Assembly (NCBI RefSeq): GCF_017302315.1
Contig: NZ_JAFLDT010000002.1
Coordinates: forward strand, 83,213 to 147,212
Length of the DNA stretch: 64,000 nt
Origin: Zoogloea sp.
GTDB lineage: Bacteria; Pseudomonadota; Gammaproteobacteria; Burkholderiales; Rhodocyclaceae
Reading direction: 5' to 3'
In this document: positions 1 to 8,951 of the stretch, piece after piece
How the letters are laid out: each line of letters begins with the position of its first letter
Position numbering within the stretch: position 1 is the first letter of the stretch
Made by a program: the position numbers and the translations under genes
Notes under the pieces: generated by a model
What the model was told of the DNA's origin: nothing
Database searches by the model: none
What the model saw: the letters and a program-made list of their open reading frames with translations, nothing else

Positions 1-1378
1 GGGGCGTGACGGTCATCACCAGCCCGACGGAAACCGACTGGGGGGTTGTGGTGACCGTGGTGAGTGCGCCAGCGTTGGTTGTCTGGGTGGTATCGGCCTT
101 GACGCTGAAATAGACATACTCTTCCACCACCTTGATGGCAGCAGTCTGGTTGTTGAGCACCGAGAGCTTGGGGCTGGAGAGCACCTTCACCGTGCCGAAG
201 CTCTCCAGCAGCTTGACTGTGGAGTCGATACCGTCGGCGCTGTTGTAGGTGACACTGAATGGGGTGATGGCGTTGCCCGCGGTGCTGCCCAGGCCCGGGC
301 CGCTGATTCCGAAGCGCGTCCCGCTGGTGAGGATCCGGCTCCATTCGATTCCTTGCCGATAGGTGTCACCGAGGCTGACTTCGACGATGGTCGCTTCGAT
401 AAGCACCTGGCGCCGTGCCGCCGACGTCACCCGGTCGATGAACTCACTGACCTTCTCATGCTGACGCGCCGTGGCGCGGACAGTGAGAACGCCGGTTTCC
501 CGGTTGGCGATCACCGATGCGGCTTCGCGAAACGTGGACTTGTGGACCGTGGTGGTGGTGTTGCTCTGCATGGCGCCCGAGCCGATGGGCATGCTTGGCC
601 GGCCGGCGGTGCTCCGATTGCGCAGCGGCTTGCCCCCGCCCTGGGTGCCGAGGTCAGGCTTCACCCCTTGTCCGCTGCTGCTCGCCGTCTCCGTGTTCTC
701 GACGACGGTCTCGCTGGACCCCTCGGGCAGTATCTTGTCGGTCTCACGCAGGAGGTCGCGCAGGTTCTTTTCCAGGGACTCCCAAAGCTGGTTTCGCGAG
801 AGGTTTTCTATCCGTGTGGCTGAGGTGTTGCCACCGACGGCCTGCCCTACCGCCGTGCCCGCGCCGGCCAGCATGCTGCCGGTGCCGCCGGTCGCGATCT
901 GGGTGTTGGTGGAAACGGTGCCTGTCACCGTTCTGTTGAGGTTCACGTAGTCGAGGCGGTAGCTACGCAGGAAAGGGGTGTCCGGCATGACGGAGAGGTT
1001 CCTGCCATGGATCTCGTAGCGCATGTCCACCTGCCGTGTGAGACGGTCGAGGATCTGAGGCAGGGTCTGATCGACCGCGTTGAGGGTGACGTTTCCGGTC
1101 AGGCCAGGGTGGACGTCGAGGTTGATCCGGGCGTCGCGGGCCAGTGCAAAGAGCAGATCCTGGATATTTACTCCGGTGACGACCACCGAGTAGGTTTCCA
1201 GCCTGGAGGCTGCGACCGGTGCGGGTAAGGGCAGGACGTCCCGTAACAAGGGTGGCACGGGTGCGGTGGGCAGCGCAGTGGTTTCGGTTCGAAGATGCCC
1301 TGACGACGTAAGCTCAGGAGGGCGTGAGGCGCACGCAGCCAGCAGGAACGGCAGGAGCAGAAGAGAGCGGACCGGCAT
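1..1378 (-). CDS. mshL: MshL-like pilus secretin lipoprotein, 3' end outside window
   Basis: The reading frame from ATG at 1378 stays open to the window edge (459 codons), so the C-terminal beta-barrel lies outside. The N-terminus is a lipoprotein signal peptide with lipobox LLAAC (Cys about 16). A secretin/STN-like short domain follows (about residues 65-135, around VNIQDLLFALARDARINLD). Next come an NSF-type secretin N domain and a Gly/Ser-rich linker, then the start of the secretin core (RRQVLIEATIVEVSLGD). This order matches MshL/PilQ/PulD outer-membrane secretins, and the lipobox with a single short N domain fits the MSHA type best. The protein would form the outer-membrane pore for a type IVb-like pilus or pseudopilus. 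It is transcribed away from acs. Family is confident; the exact subfamily is inferred. Confidence 0.8.
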   Translation of the reverse strand, partial: MPVRSLLLLPFLLAACASRPPELTSSGHLRTETTALPTAPVPPLLRDVLPLPAPVAASRLETYSVVVTGVNIQDLLFALARDARINLDVHPGLTGNVTLNAVDQTLPQILDRLTRQVDMRYEIHGRNLSVMPDTPFLRSYRLDYVNLNRTVTGTVSTNTQIATGGTGSMLAGAGTAVGQAVGGNTSATRIENLSRNQLWESLEKNLRDLLRETDKILPEGSSETVVENTETASSSGQGVKPDLGTQGGGKPLRNRSTAGRPSMPIGSGAMQSNTTTTVHKSTFREAASVIANRETGVLTVRATARQHEKVSEFIDRVTSAARRQVLIEATIVEVSLGDTYRQGIEWSRILTSGTRFGISGPGLGSTAGNAITPFSVTYNSADGIDSTVKLLESFGTVKVLSSPKLSVLNNQTAAIKVVEEYVYFSVKADTTQTTNAGALTTVTTTPQSVSVGLVMTVTP

Positions 1379-1712
1379 CGCGACGTCGACAAATTTATCT
1401 CAATGGCATGCATTCTATTTCATTTAATGCATTATGAGTTTTCGTGCCGGCGTCTTGGGTACGTTCACCCCCGCTATGCACGAGAACGGTGCAGACCAAA
1501 CGCCCCATGCCCGGAACGGGTGCCGAAGCCATCTTGTGTAAGTCCTGTGTAAGATTGATCAACTTTAATGCTTGTCGGACCCAGGGCAGGTGCACCAATA
1601 AGCGCCACCACAAGGCGCAAGCATCCAAGAGGCATCAGCGGCCGGACTCCCCGCCAGCAAGGTTTCAGAGCTAACAACGTTGCACACTCATAACACGAGG
1701 AGAGGTGAAAAA
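1379..1712. other. Divergent intergenic region between mshL-like gene and acs
   Basis: This 334-bp stretch holds no convincing gene. The part next to the secretin gene (about 1387-1440) is AT-rich and probably carries its promoter. The middle holds the tandem GTAAG motif at 1535-1553, followed by an AT-rich TTTAAT (1564-1569) that could be a -10 element for acs. Short ORFs here overlap one another on both strands, lack good ribosome binding sites and resemble no family I know. Confidence 0.6.
1535..1553 (+). promoter_or_regulatory. Tandem TGTGTAAG operator upstream of acs
   Basis: TGTGTAAG occurs at 1535-1542 and again at 1546-1553, so the GTAAG cores start exactly 11 bp apart, one helical turn. 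A possible -10 (TTTAAT, 1564-1569) begins 15 bp after the start of the second core. The same motif and spacing occur upstream of yjcH-actP and, inverted, before the response regulator gene at 6540. Direct repeats with 10-11 bp spacing are typical binding sites of OmpR-family response regulators. The repeat is observed; the protein that binds it is inferred. Confidence 0.65.
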
Positions 1713-3671
1713 ATGACGAGCGAAACCACCCAGAAGTTCTACTATCCGTCTGAAGAGGTGGTAAAGAACGCGGCGGTGTCGGGCATGGATGCGTACAAAG
1801 CCCTGTGTGCCGAAGCCGAAAAGGATTACGAAGCTTTCTGGGGCACCCGTGCCAAGGAGCTGCTGGACTGGCAAACCCCCTTTACCCAGGTCCTGGATGA
1901 GAGCAATGCGCCGTTCTTCAAGTGGTTTGCCGATGGCAAGCTGAACGTTTCCTACAACTGTCTTGACCGTCAGGTCAAGAATGGTCTGGGCGACAAAGTT
2001 GCGCTGATTTTTGAAGGCGACAAGGGTGATGTAACCAAGGTCACCTACTCCGATCTCCTCAGCCGCGTCAGCAAGTTCGCCAACGCGCTGAAGGGTCAGG
2101 GCGTCAAGAAGGGTGATCGCGTCGTCATCTATCTGCCGATGTCCATTGAAGGTGTGGTTGCCATGCAGGCTTGCGCCCGTATCGGCGCAACCCACTCCAT
2201 CGTGTTCGGCGGCTTCTCCGCCCAGTCCCTGGCCGACCGCATCAACGATGCCGGCGCCGTTCTGCTGATCACCTCCGACGGTCAGAATCGTGGCGGCAAG
2301 GCGCTGCCCCTGAAGTCCATCGCCGACGAAGCGCTGGCCAGCGGCTGCCCGACCATCAAGAGCGTCATCGTGGTCAAGCGCACCGGCGCCGAAACCGCCA
2401 TGGTCGCCGGTCGTGACCTCTGGGCCGACGATCTGGTTGCCCAGCAGTCCGACGTCTGCGAGCCGGAATGGGTTGAGGCCGAGCATCCCCTGTTCCTTCT
2501 TTACACCTCCGGCTCCACGGGCAAGCCGAAGGGCGTTCAGCACTCCACTGGCGGCTATCTGCTGCACGCCGTGCTGACCATGAAGTACACCTTCGACATC
2601 AAGCCGAATGATGTCTTCTGGTGTACCGCCGATATCGGCTGGGTCACGGGCCACACCTATATCACCTACGGCCCTCTGGCCTGCGGTGCAACCGAAGTGG
2701 TGTTCGAAGGCGTGCCCACCTACCCGGACGCCGGCCGTTTCTGGAAGATGATCCAGGATCACAAGGTCTCCGTGTTCTACACCGCCCCGACCGCGATCCG
2801 TTCGCTGATCAAGTCGGCGGACAACACCCCGGCCGTGCATCCCAAGAACTACGACATGTCCAGCCTGCGCATCCTGGGTTCGGTCGGCGAGCCGATCAAC
2901 CCCGCAGCCTGGGAGTGGTACTACGAGAACGTTGGCGGCAGCCGCTGCCCGATCGTGGATACCTTCTGGCAGACCGAGACCGGCGGCCACATGATCACCC
3001 CGCTGCCTGGCGCCACCCCGCTGATCCCCGGTTCCTGCACGCTGCCCTTCCCGGGCATCCAGGCCGCCGTGGTTGACGAAACCGGTACCGAAGTTCCCTG
3101 GGGTCAGGGCGGCATCCTGGTTGTCAAGCGTCCGTGGCCGTCCATGATCCGCACCATCTGGGGCGATCCGGACCGTTTCGTGAAGTCCTACTACCCGGCT
3201 GACTTCCAGGGCAAGCTGTACCTGGCGGGCGACGGTGCCATCCGCGACAAGGACACCGGCTACTTCACCATCACCGGCCGTATCGATGATGTGCTGAACG
3301 TTTCCGGTCACCGTATGGGTACGATGGAAATCGAATCCGCCCTGGTCGCCCACGAGAAGGTTGCCGAGGCTGCTGTGGTTGGCCGTCCGGATGATCTGAC
3401 CGGTGAAGCAATCGTGGCCTTCGTGGTGCTCAAGGGTGCGCGTCCGACCGGCGATGCTGCCGTTGCGATGATCAAGGAGCTGCAGAACTGGGTTGGTCAG
3501 GAAATCGGGCCGATCGCCAAGCCGAAAGACATCCGTTTCGGTGAGAACCTGCCGAAGACCCGCTCCGGCAAGATCATGCGCCGTCTGCTCCGCCAGCTGG
3601 CCAAGGGCGAGGAAATCACCCAGGACACCTCGACGCTGGAGAACCCGGCGATCCTGGAACAGCTCAAGTAA
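1713..3671 (+). CDS. acs: Acetyl-CoA synthetase
   Basis: AMP-forming acetate:CoA ligase, 652 aa, the normal length for bacterial Acs. It turns acetate, ATP and CoA into acetyl-CoA through acetyl-AMP in the cytoplasm. The ATP-binding loop [11 protein letters not shown] lies at about residues 264-274. The C-terminal lysine that protein acetyltransferases usually modify is K620 in RSGKIMRR. The ATG at 1713 is chosen over an in-frame ATG 11 codons upstream because GAGGAGAGG sits just before it. The gene stands alone ahead of the yjcH-actP acetate-uptake operon, ends before a strong terminator, and carries the tandem GTAAG operator in its promoter region, so co-regulation with acetate uptake is likely. 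Confidence 0.97.
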   Translation: MTSETTQKFYYPSEEVVKNAAVSGMDAYKALCAEAEKDYEAFWGTRAKELLDWQTPFTQVLDESNAPFFKWFADGKLNVSYNCLDRQVKNGLGDKVALIFEGDKGDVTKVTYSDLLSRVSKFANALKGQGVKKGDRVVIYLPMSIEGVVAMQACARIGATHSIVFGGFSAQSLADRINDAGAVLLITSDGQNRGGKALPLKSIADEALASGCPTIKSVIVVKRTGAETAMVAGRDLWADDLVAQQSDVCEPEWVEAEHPLFLLYTSGSTGKPKGVQHSTGGYLLHAVLTMKYTFDIKPNDVFWCTADIGWVTGHTYITYGPLACGATEVVFEGVPTYPDAGRFWKMIQDHKVSVFYTAPTAIRSLIKSADNTPAVHPKNYDMSSLRILGSVGEPINPAAWEWYYENVGGSRCPIVDTFWQTETGGHMITPLPGATPLIPGSCTLPFPGIQAAVVDETGTEVPWGQGGILVVKRPWPSMIRTIWGDPDRFVKSYYPADFQGKLYLAGDGAIRDKDTGYFTITGRIDDVLNVSGHRMGTMEIESALVAHEKVAEAAVVGRPDDLTGEAIVAFVVLKGARPTGDAAVAMIKELQNWVGQEIGPIAKPKDIRFGENLPKTRSGKIMRRLLRQLAKGEEITQDTSTLENPAILEQLK

Positions 3672-3790
3672 GAAATCATTCCCCGGCCCAATGGCTGGGG
3701 CGATTTGCAGAAAACAATAAACACGGCAAATCGGAAAAAGAAAAAACAGGGGAGGAACCCGGTGCAGTCAGGCCGGGGGTAGAGGGGGGG

Positions 3791-3819
3791 AAAAAGGCGC
3801 GAATCTCGCGCCTTTTTTT
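3791..3819 (+). terminator. Rho-independent terminator after acs
   Basis: The stem GGCGCGA / TCGCGCC (3796-3802 and 3806-3812) has a three-base loop ATC and is followed by seven T residues. It lies about 120 bp after the acs stop. The A-run before the stem could let it work on the other strand too, but no gene faces it there. Confidence 0.9.
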
Positions 3820-3939
3820 CGTCCACTTTCCGGGCCGAGTTTCCGGTAATTGAGGTCGGCGACGCCTTCTTTTTTCTATGTGCTTGATCCTGATGGAGTT
3901 TCCTGTCTGCGATCAAGGCGGCCCGTTTCTTCCGTTAGC

Positions 3940-3956
3940 GTAAGTTGGATGTAAGT
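3940..3956 (+). promoter_or_regulatory. Tandem GTAAGT operator upstream of yjcH-actP
   Basis: GTAAGT at 3940-3945 and again at 3951-3956 gives the same 11-bp spacing as the element upstream of acs. A weaker third half-site, GTAACT, starts at 3965 and overlaps a possible -10 (TAACTT, 3966-3971). That -10 starts 15 bp after the second core, as in acs. This would place a bound activator over or just upstream of the -35 region. Binding by the neighbouring OmpR-type regulator is inferred. Confidence 0.65.
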
Positions 3957-4033
3957 GTCAGCCTGTAACTTGCACATACCCCTAAAGGAGTCCCTTTGGC
4001 TCCTGGCAGGTTTATTCGAAGAGGAGGAGAAAT

Positions 4034-4342
4034 ATGAAAGACGACCTCGGCGACCGCATCCGGGCAAATCCAAAATACCAGGAGCTGGTCTCGAAACGCA
4101 ATTCCTATGGCTGGATCATGACAGCGCTGATGATGATCGTTTACTACGGTTACATCCTGCTGGTGGCCTTCAACAAGGAGTTCCTGGCGCAGAAGACAGG
4201 CGCGGGTGTGATGTCGATTGGTATTCCCATTGGCGTTGGTGTGATTCTGTTCACCATCATCATCACCGGTATCTACATTCGTCGTGCCAATACCGAGTTT
4301 GACGATCTGAAGGCTCAGGTCATCAAGGAGGCCACCAAGTGA
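4034..4342 (+). CDS. yjcH: DUF485 membrane protein (YjcH family)
   Basis: A 102-aa inner-membrane protein with two hydrophobic segments at about residues 28-46 and 64-83 and charged ends. This is the DUF485/YjcH layout. Members are nearly always encoded just before the acetate symporter ActP and are thought to assist it, but the molecular role is not established. A strong Shine-Dalgarno (GAGGAG) precedes the ATG. The stop codon overlaps the actP start by one base (TGATG), so the two are translationally coupled. Confidence 0.93.
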   Translation: MKDDLGDRIRANPKYQELVSKRNSYGWIMTALMMIVYYGYILLVAFNKEFLAQKTGAGVMSIGIPIGVGVILFTIIITGIYIRRANTEFDDLKAQVIKEATK

Positions 4343-6111
4343 TGCGCAATTCCAAACTCTTGCTCGGCCTTCTGGCCATGCTGGCCTCCGGCGCCGTCCT
4401 TGCTGCTGGCGCCGACCTTGGCCAGGCTGAGAAGCAGGCCACCAACTGGACGGCCATCATCATGTTCGGCATCTTCGTTGCCGGCACGATGTTCATCACC
4501 AAGTGGGCGGCCTCGAAGACCAAATCGGCTGCCGACTTCTACACCGCCGGCGGTGGCATCACCGGCTTCCAGAACGGCCTGGCGATCGCCGGTGACTACA
4601 TGTCCGCCGCGTCCTTCCTGGGTATTTCCGCTGCGGTGATGGCCAACGGTTACGACGGCCTGATCTTCGCGATCGGCTTCCTCGTGGGCTGGCCGGTCAT
4701 CACCTTCCTGATGGCAGAGCGTCTGCGCAACCTCGGCAAGTTCACCTTTGCTGACGTGGCCGGTTACCGCTTCCAGCAGACCCCGATCCGTGCCTTCGCC
4801 GCTTCCGGCACGCTGGTCGTGGTGGCCTTCTACCTCATCGCCCAGATGGTCGGTGCCGGTCAGCTGATCAAGCTGCTCTTCGGCCTCGAGTACTGGATGG
4901 CGGTGGTGATCGTTGGCGCGCTGATGATGGTTTATGTGCTCTTCGGTGGCATGACCGCCACCACCTGGGTGCAGATCATCAAGGCCGTGCTGCTGCTGGC
5001 CGGTGCTTCCTTCATGGCCTTCATGGTGCTCATCAAGTTCGGTTTCAGTCCGGAAGCGATGTTCGCCAAGGCTGTCGAGATCAAGACCGCCCTCGCTGCC
5101 AAGGATGCCAAGCTGATCGCTGATGCGGCGACCGCCGCTGCCGCGTCCGGCAAGGATGTGGCCGAAGTGACCGCTGCGATGGCTGCCAAGAAGGGCGACT
5201 CCATCATGGGCCCGGGCTCCTTCGTGAAGGATCCGATCTCCGCCATCTCCTTCGGTATGGCGCTGATGTTCGGTACCGCTGGTCTGCCCCACATCCTGAT
5301 GCGCTTCTTCACCGTGCCGGATGCCAAGGAAGCACGCAAGTCCGTGGGCTGGGCGACCGTCTGGATCGGCTACTTCTACATCCTGACCTTCGTGATCGGC
5401 TTTGGTGCCATCTGCTTCGTGCTGACCGACCCCACCTTCCTGGATGCCAAGGGCGCCCTGAAGGGCGGCGGCAACATGGCAGCTATCCACCTCGCCAATG
5501 CAGTCGGCGGCAATATCTTCCTCGGCTTCATCTCCGCGGTCGCATTTGCCACCATCCTGGCCGTGGTTGCCGGTCTGACCCTGTCCGGTGCTTCCGCCGT
5601 GTCCCATGACTTGTACGCCACGGTGTTCAAGAATGGCAATGCGGATTCCGCTTCCGAGCTGCGTGTTTCGCGCATCACCACCATCGTTCTCGGCGTGATC
5701 GCCGTGGTCCTGGGTATCGCCTTCGAAAAGCAGAACATCGCCTTCATGGTGTCCCTGGCCTTCGCCATCGCCGCATCCGCCAACTTCCCGGTGCTCTTCA
5801 TGAGCGTGCTGTGGAAGGACTGCACCACCAAGGGTGCCGTTATCGGTGGCTTCCTCGGCCTGCTGAGCGCCGTGGTGATGACCGTGCTGTCGGACTCCGT
5901 GTGGGTCGCCACCCTGGGCAACCCGAAGGGTTCCGCTCCGTTCCCCTATACCTCGCCGGCCCTGTTCTCCATGACCATCGGCTTCGTGGGTATCTGGATC
6001 TTCTCGCTGCTTGACCGCAGCCCGAATGCCCAGCAGGAACGTGCCGACTTCGCCGCCCAGCTGATCCGGTCCGAAACCGGTATCGGTGCCTCCGGTGCTT
6101 CGGGTCACTAA
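4342..6111 (+). CDS. actP: Cation/acetate symporter ActP (SSS family)
   Basis: Sodium:solute symporter of 589 aa with many membrane segments, the conserved N-terminal [10 protein letters not shown] motif and the [11 protein letters not shown] motif of the acetate/monocarboxylate branch. It probably imports acetate with a cation. A cleavable-looking N-terminus ([14 protein letters not shown]) is present, as in other ActP proteins. An alanine- and lysine-rich soluble insert around residues 240-290 separates core helices, as in the VC_2705-like subfamily. The ATG at 4342 is preferred to the GTG at 4339 because of its spacing from AAGGAGG (4325-4331). A strong terminator follows. Confidence 0.95.
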   Translation: MRNSKLLLGLLAMLASGAVLAAGADLGQAEKQATNWTAIIMFGIFVAGTMFITKWAASKTKSAADFYTAGGGITGFQNGLAIAGDYMSAASFLGISAAVMANGYDGLIFAIGFLVGWPVITFLMAERLRNLGKFTFADVAGYRFQQTPIRAFAASGTLVVVAFYLIAQMVGAGQLIKLLFGLEYWMAVVIVGALMMVYVLFGGMTATTWVQIIKAVLLLAGASFMAFMVLIKFGFSPEAMFAKAVEIKTALAAKDAKLIADAATAAAASGKDVAEVTAAMAAKKGDSIMGPGSFVKDPISAISFGMALMFGTAGLPHILMRFFTVPDAKEARKSVGWATVWIGYFYILTFVIGFGAICFVLTDPTFLDAKGALKGGGNMAAIHLANAVGGNIFLGFISAVAFATILAVVAGLTLSGASAVSHDLYATVFKNGNADSASELRVSRITTIVLGVIAVVLGIAFEKQNIAFMVSLAFAIAASANFPVLFMSVLWKDCTTKGAVIGGFLGLLSAVVMTVLSDSVWVATLGNPKGSAPFPYTSPALFSMTIGFVGIWIFSLLDRSPNAQQERADFAAQLIRSETGIGASGASGH

Positions 6112-6155
6112 GTAGTTGTATTGCCGGCGGGCTTCGGCCCTGCCGGAAGTATTGG

Positions 6156-6192
6156 AAAACCCCGGCTTGCCGCAAGGCAGCCGGGGTTTTTT
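6156..6192 (+). terminator. Rho-independent terminator after actP
   Basis: A long stem, AAAACCCCGGCT with an inner TGCC-GCAA-GGCA tip and returning AGCCGGGGTTTT, ends in a run of T. It is among the strongest terminators in the window and closes the yjcH-actP operon. Confidence 0.93.
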
Positions 6193-6499
6193 CATGCATG
6201 TGCGGCTTTGCACCAGGCTCGTTACCGCCCGCGAAGACGCGCGATGGGCATGCGTGTGCGATGCTCGCACGGCCCTGTGCTAGACTCGGACGGATTGTTT
6301 TGGGAGCGTGCTGCCAGGGCCGAAAACCCCCGGATAGGGGTTGATCCGTGCAGCGGTCGATCGGGAATGGGCGAAAAAAGACGGCGGGGGAAGGTTCGTC
6401 GGGCGAACCAACCCCCGAGGCGTTGCCACTGCTCGCGCGGCGACTTTGCCCCCAAGACCGAGTAAAAGGAGAACAGCGGGTCGACTGTGCAATATTCCG

Positions 6500-6515
6500 C
6501 TTACTTCAAACTTAC
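6500..6515 (-). promoter_or_regulatory. Inverted copy of the tandem GTAAG operator before the response regulator
   Basis: Read on the minus strand, GTAAG occurs at 6515-6511 and 6504-6500. The cores are again 11 bp apart, with the same TGTAAGT flank on the first one. The element ends only 24 bp before the regulator ATG at 6540. An AT-rich AATATT (6491-6496) lies next to it, so bound regulator would probably repress or tune its own gene. Autoregulation is inferred from position; the repeat itself is direct sequence. Confidence 0.6.
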
Positions 6516-6539
6516 ACTTCTGGTTTCCAAGAAAACGCC

Positions 6540-7214
6540 ATGCGGATCCTGTTGGCCGAAGACGACCTGATTATTGCCGACGGCTTGTGCCGTGCGCTCA
6601 AAAAAGCCGGCTATGCCGTCGATCATGTCCCCAACGGGGCGGATGCCGACCTTGCTCTCATGAGTCAGACCTTTGATCTGCTGATTCTCGATCTTGGTCT
6701 CCCGCGCTTGTCCGGCATTGAAGTGTTGCGCCGCCTGCGCTCCCGAAAATGTGCGTTGCCGGTGCTGATCCTTACCGCCCAGGATGGCATCGAAGACCGT
6801 GTTCGGGGGTTGGACGCCGGCGCCGATGACTACCTGACCAAGCCCTTTGCCCTTCCCGAGCTTGAGGCGCGAGTCCGTGCCCTGACCCGGCGCGGTACCG
6901 GTCAGGCCCGTTGCATCGAGTACGCCCGCCTCGCCTACGACCAGGCCGATCGGGTGGTCAAGATCGACGGTCAGGTGGTGGAGCTCTCTGCCCGGGAGGT
7001 CGGCTTGCTCGAAGTGCTATTGCTGCGTGCCGGGAGGTTGGTGAGCAAGGAGCAACTTGTCGACCACCTGTGCGGCTGGGGCGAGGAGGTGTCCAACAAT
7101 GCCATCGAGGTGTATGTCCACCGCCTGCGCAAGAAGCTTGAGCAGAGTGGCGTGCAGATCGTGACCGTGAGAGGGCTGGGGTACTGCCTGGAAAAGCCCG
7201 ATGTGGTCGCCTAG
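6540..7214 (+). CDS. OmpR-family response regulator (TctD/QseB-like)
   Basis: A 224-aa two-component response regulator. The receiver domain (about 1-115) has the acidic pair at 8-9, the phospho-acceptor Asp51 (LLILDLGLP) and the conserved Lys101 (DYLTKPFA). A winged-helix OmpR/PhoB DNA-binding domain follows (about 125-220, ending in VRGLGYCLEK). The ATG at 6540 is chosen because it opens the receiver domain exactly. The gene overlaps the sensor kinase gene by 14 bp. It follows actP, and an inverted copy of the operator shared with acs and yjcH-actP sits before it. I infer control of acetate uptake and activation; homologues named TctD respond to tricarboxylates. Confidence 0.9.
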   Translation: MRILLAEDDLIIADGLCRALKKAGYAVDHVPNGADADLALMSQTFDLLILDLGLPRLSGIEVLRRLRSRKCALPVLILTAQDGIEDRVRGLDAGADDYLTKPFALPELEARVRALTRRGTGQARCIEYARLAYDQADRVVKIDGQVVELSAREVGLLEVLLLRAGRLVSKEQLVDHLCGWGEEVSNNAIEVYVHRLRKKLEQSGVQIVTVRGLGYCLEKPDVVA

Positions 7215-8697
7215 ATGGCGCAAGGTGGCGGACGATGAGGCCACCGACGGGAAGGCCTTCAATTCGCTCTTCGGGGAAATCCTCGACTGGATGTTGGCCC
7301 CCCTGCTGTTCCTGTGGCCCATCTCCATCATCGTCACGCACAACGTTGCCAACAGCATCGCCAACCAGCCCTATGACCAGGCGTTGGCCGTCAACGTCCG
7401 GGCCATCGCCCGGCTGGTGAAGCTTGAGAACGGTCAGGCCCGCGTGAACTTCCCCGCGCCGGCCCGCCTGATCCTGAGGGCCGACGAGGACGATACCGTC
7501 TACTACCAGGTACTCGGATTCAAGGGCGAGCTGCTTGCCGGCGACAAGGACATCCCGCCCATCGCAGCGCCGGAGAACGTCGTACCCGATCTGGTCATGT
7601 TCCGCGATGAATCCATCGCCGGCGAAGAGGTCCGCGTGGCCTACCAGTTTGTGCAGCCCATCGACAGCACACCCTCGCGCCTGGTGCTTCTCCAGGTGGC
7701 GGAGACACGCAACAAGCGCAGTACCCTCGCCTCGCGGGTGGTGACGGGCGTGCTGCTGCCCCAGTTTGCCATCATTCCCATTGCCGTGATCCTGGTGTGG
7801 TTGGGCCTCTCCCGCGGCATTGCCCCCCTCAATCAGCTCCAGCGCCTGATCCGCCGGCGGCGCCCTTCGGATCTGTCGCCGATCTCTGTGTCGGGCGTGC
7901 CGGAAGAAGTGCGGCCCCTGATCATCGCCTTCAATGAAATGATGGCCCGTCTTGAGGAGAACCTTCAGGCCCAGCAGCGGTTCATCGCCGATGCGGCCCA
8001 CCAGATGCGCACCCCGCTGACGGGGCTGCGCATGCAGACCGATCTTGCCATGATGGAGACCGACCCGGTCCAGGTCCATCGCTCGTTGATCCATATCTCC
8101 CAGAGTGCCGAACGCGCCGGGCACCTGATCAACCAGCTCCTTTCCCTGGCTCGGGCCGAGGCCAGCTACGAAAAGATCTACGCGGTGGAGCGGGTGGACC
8201 TCGAAACGCTCCTGCGCGCCATGCTCAGCGACTTCGTCCCCCGGGCCCGTCAGAAGAACATCGACTTCGGCCTGGAAACCACCGGGGAGCCGCTGCTCAT
8301 CGATGGCAATCCGGTGCTCCTGGGCGAGCTGGTCAAGAACCTGATCGACAACGCCATCAAGTACACCCCCGAAGGCGGCTGCGTCACCGTGCGCACCATC
8401 GCCACCGAGCGCGCCATCCTGGAGGTGGAGGATACGGGGATCGGGGTGCCCGACGTGGACCGGGAGCGCGTCTTCGAGCGTTTCTACCGGGTGCTCGGCA
8501 GCACTGAAAGCGGCTCCGGCCTGGGTCTTCCCATCGTTCGCGAGATTGCCGAACTCCATCGCGCCAAGGTCAGCCTCATCCCCAATCCCAGCGGCAAGGG
8601 CACCATCGCCCAGGTCGTCTTCCCCCGTAGCCGAGCGGGTGAAGAGGCGCCCACCCCCGAAACCCGAATCCCTGCGGATCAGTTTCCTCCCGCCTGA
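7201..8697 (+). CDS. TctE-like sensor histidine kinase
   Basis: A 498-aa membrane sensor kinase, partner of the upstream regulator. A first membrane segment (about residues 30-50) and a periplasmic region of roughly 130 residues match the 2CSK_N sensor domain of TctE/QseC-like kinases. A second membrane segment (about 180-205) and a HAMP-like linker follow. The phospho-accepting histidine is H267 in HQMRTPLTGL. The N box (LIDNAIKYTPEGG), G1 (EDTGIGVP) and G2 (GSGLGLPIV) are intact, so the kinase should be active. The ligand is unknown; acetate or a related carboxylate is inferred from context. Confidence 0.9.
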   Translation: MWSPRWRKVADDEATDGKAFNSLFGEILDWMLAPLLFLWPISIIVTHNVANSIANQPYDQALAVNVRAIARLVKLENGQARVNFPAPARLILRADEDDTVYYQVLGFKGELLAGDKDIPPIAAPENVVPDLVMFRDESIAGEEVRVAYQFVQPIDSTPSRLVLLQVAETRNKRSTLASRVVTGVLLPQFAIIPIAVILVWLGLSRGIAPLNQLQRLIRRRRPSDLSPISVSGVPEEVRPLIIAFNEMMARLEENLQAQQRFIADAAHQMRTPLTGLRMQTDLAMMETDPVQVHRSLIHISQSAERAGHLINQLLSLARAEASYEKIYAVERVDLETLLRAMLSDFVPRARQKNIDFGLETTGEPLLIDGNPVLLGELVKNLIDNAIKYTPEGGCVTVRTIATERAILEVEDTGIGVPDVDRERVFERFYRVLGSTESGSGLGLPIVREIAELHRAKVSLIPNPSGKGTIAQVVFPRSRAGEEAPTPETRIPADQFPPA

Positions 8698-8729
8698 ACA
8701 CACCCGGCCAGAAAAACATGATTTCCTGT

Positions 8730-8758
8730 TTGACGAAGTCGTAGGCCTTGCCTATAAT
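8730..8758 (+). promoter_or_regulatory. Sigma-70 promoter of tRNA-Phe
   Basis: The -35 TTGACG (8730-8735) and a perfect -10 TATAAT (8753-8758) are separated by 17 bp. The tRNA begins 12 bp after the -10. This is one of the best consensus promoters in the window. Confidence 0.9.
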
Positions 8759-8770
8759 GCGGTCCTCGTT

Positions 8771-8846
8771 GGCCAGTTAGCTCAGTTGGTAGAGCAGCGG
8801 ATTGAAAATCCGCGTGTCCGTGGTTCGATTCCGCGACTGGCCACCA
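8771..8846 (+). tRNA. tRNA-Phe (anticodon GAA)
   Basis: A 76-nt tRNA with acceptor stem GGCCAGT / ACTGGCC, a standard D arm, a T arm with GGTTCGATTCC, and an encoded CCA end. The anticodon loop TTGAAAA puts GAA at 8804-8806, which reads phenylalanine codons. It has its own promoter and a terminator 15 bp downstream, so it is a single-gene unit. Confidence 0.98.
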
Positions 8847-8860
8847 AGAACTTTTCAAGC

Positions 8861-8891
8861 AAAAACGCCGACCCTTGTGGTCGGCGTTTTT
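8861..8891 (+). terminator. Terminator after tRNA-Phe
   Basis: AAAAACGCCGACC and GGTCGGCGTTTTT form a near-perfect stem with a short CTTGT loop. A-runs and T-runs on both sides mean it could also stop transcription from the minus strand, where the small gene at 8952-9098 ends 61 bp away. Confidence 0.92.
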
Positions 8892-8951
8892 GCGTTCATG
8901 GGGACAAAGCCCCGTGTCTCTGGGCGGACGCGGGGAAGGGGCGATCCTCAA

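Larger units (their letters stand above)
3672..4033. other. Intergenic region between acs and yjcH
   Basis: This 362-bp stretch has no gene that I can support. It contains a small GC hairpin without a T-tract (3681-3700), the acs terminator (3791-3819), an AT-containing stretch, and the tandem GTAAG operator (3940-3956). A possible -10 TAACTT at 3966-3971 and the strong Shine-Dalgarno of yjcH follow. Confidence 0.6.
6112..6539. other. Intergenic region and leader before the response regulator gene
   Basis: This 428-bp stretch opens with a UUCG-capped GC hairpin (about 6124-6145) and the actP terminator (6156-6192). A possible extended -10, TG-C-TAGACT, lies at 6278-6286 but lacks a convincing -35. 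The rest is GC-rich and ends in an AT-rich patch with the inverted GTAAG pair (6500-6515). An in-frame GTG start at 6348 would add 64 residues to the regulator, but that extension does not look like receiver-domain sequence. I see no gene. Confidence 0.5.

Noticed and set aside
1671-3353. A 560-codon frame antisense to acs
   Set aside because: It mirrors acs codon for codon, as expected from GC-rich third positions, and its product has no recognisable domain.
3681-3700. Small GC hairpin after acs as a terminator or sRNA
   Set aside because: It has no T-tract, and the true terminator lies at 3791-3819. No promoter for an sRNA is evident.
3879-3946. A 22-codon ORF in the yjcH upstream region as a leader peptide
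   Set aside because: It lacks a ribosome binding site and shows no regulatory codon pattern. The length is expected by chance.
4315-6270. A 651-codon frame antisense to actP
   Set aside because: Gly/His/Asp-rich antisense shadow of a highly expressed gene; no ribosome binding site or domain.
6348-6539. N-terminal extension of the response regulator from GTG 6348
   Set aside because: Receiver domains start at the MRILLAEDD segment, and the extra 64 residues look like translated intergenic DNA.
8771-8846. tRNA-Phe as an attachment site for an integrated element
   Set aside because: No integrase gene and no direct repeat of the tRNA 3' end is visible in the following sequence.
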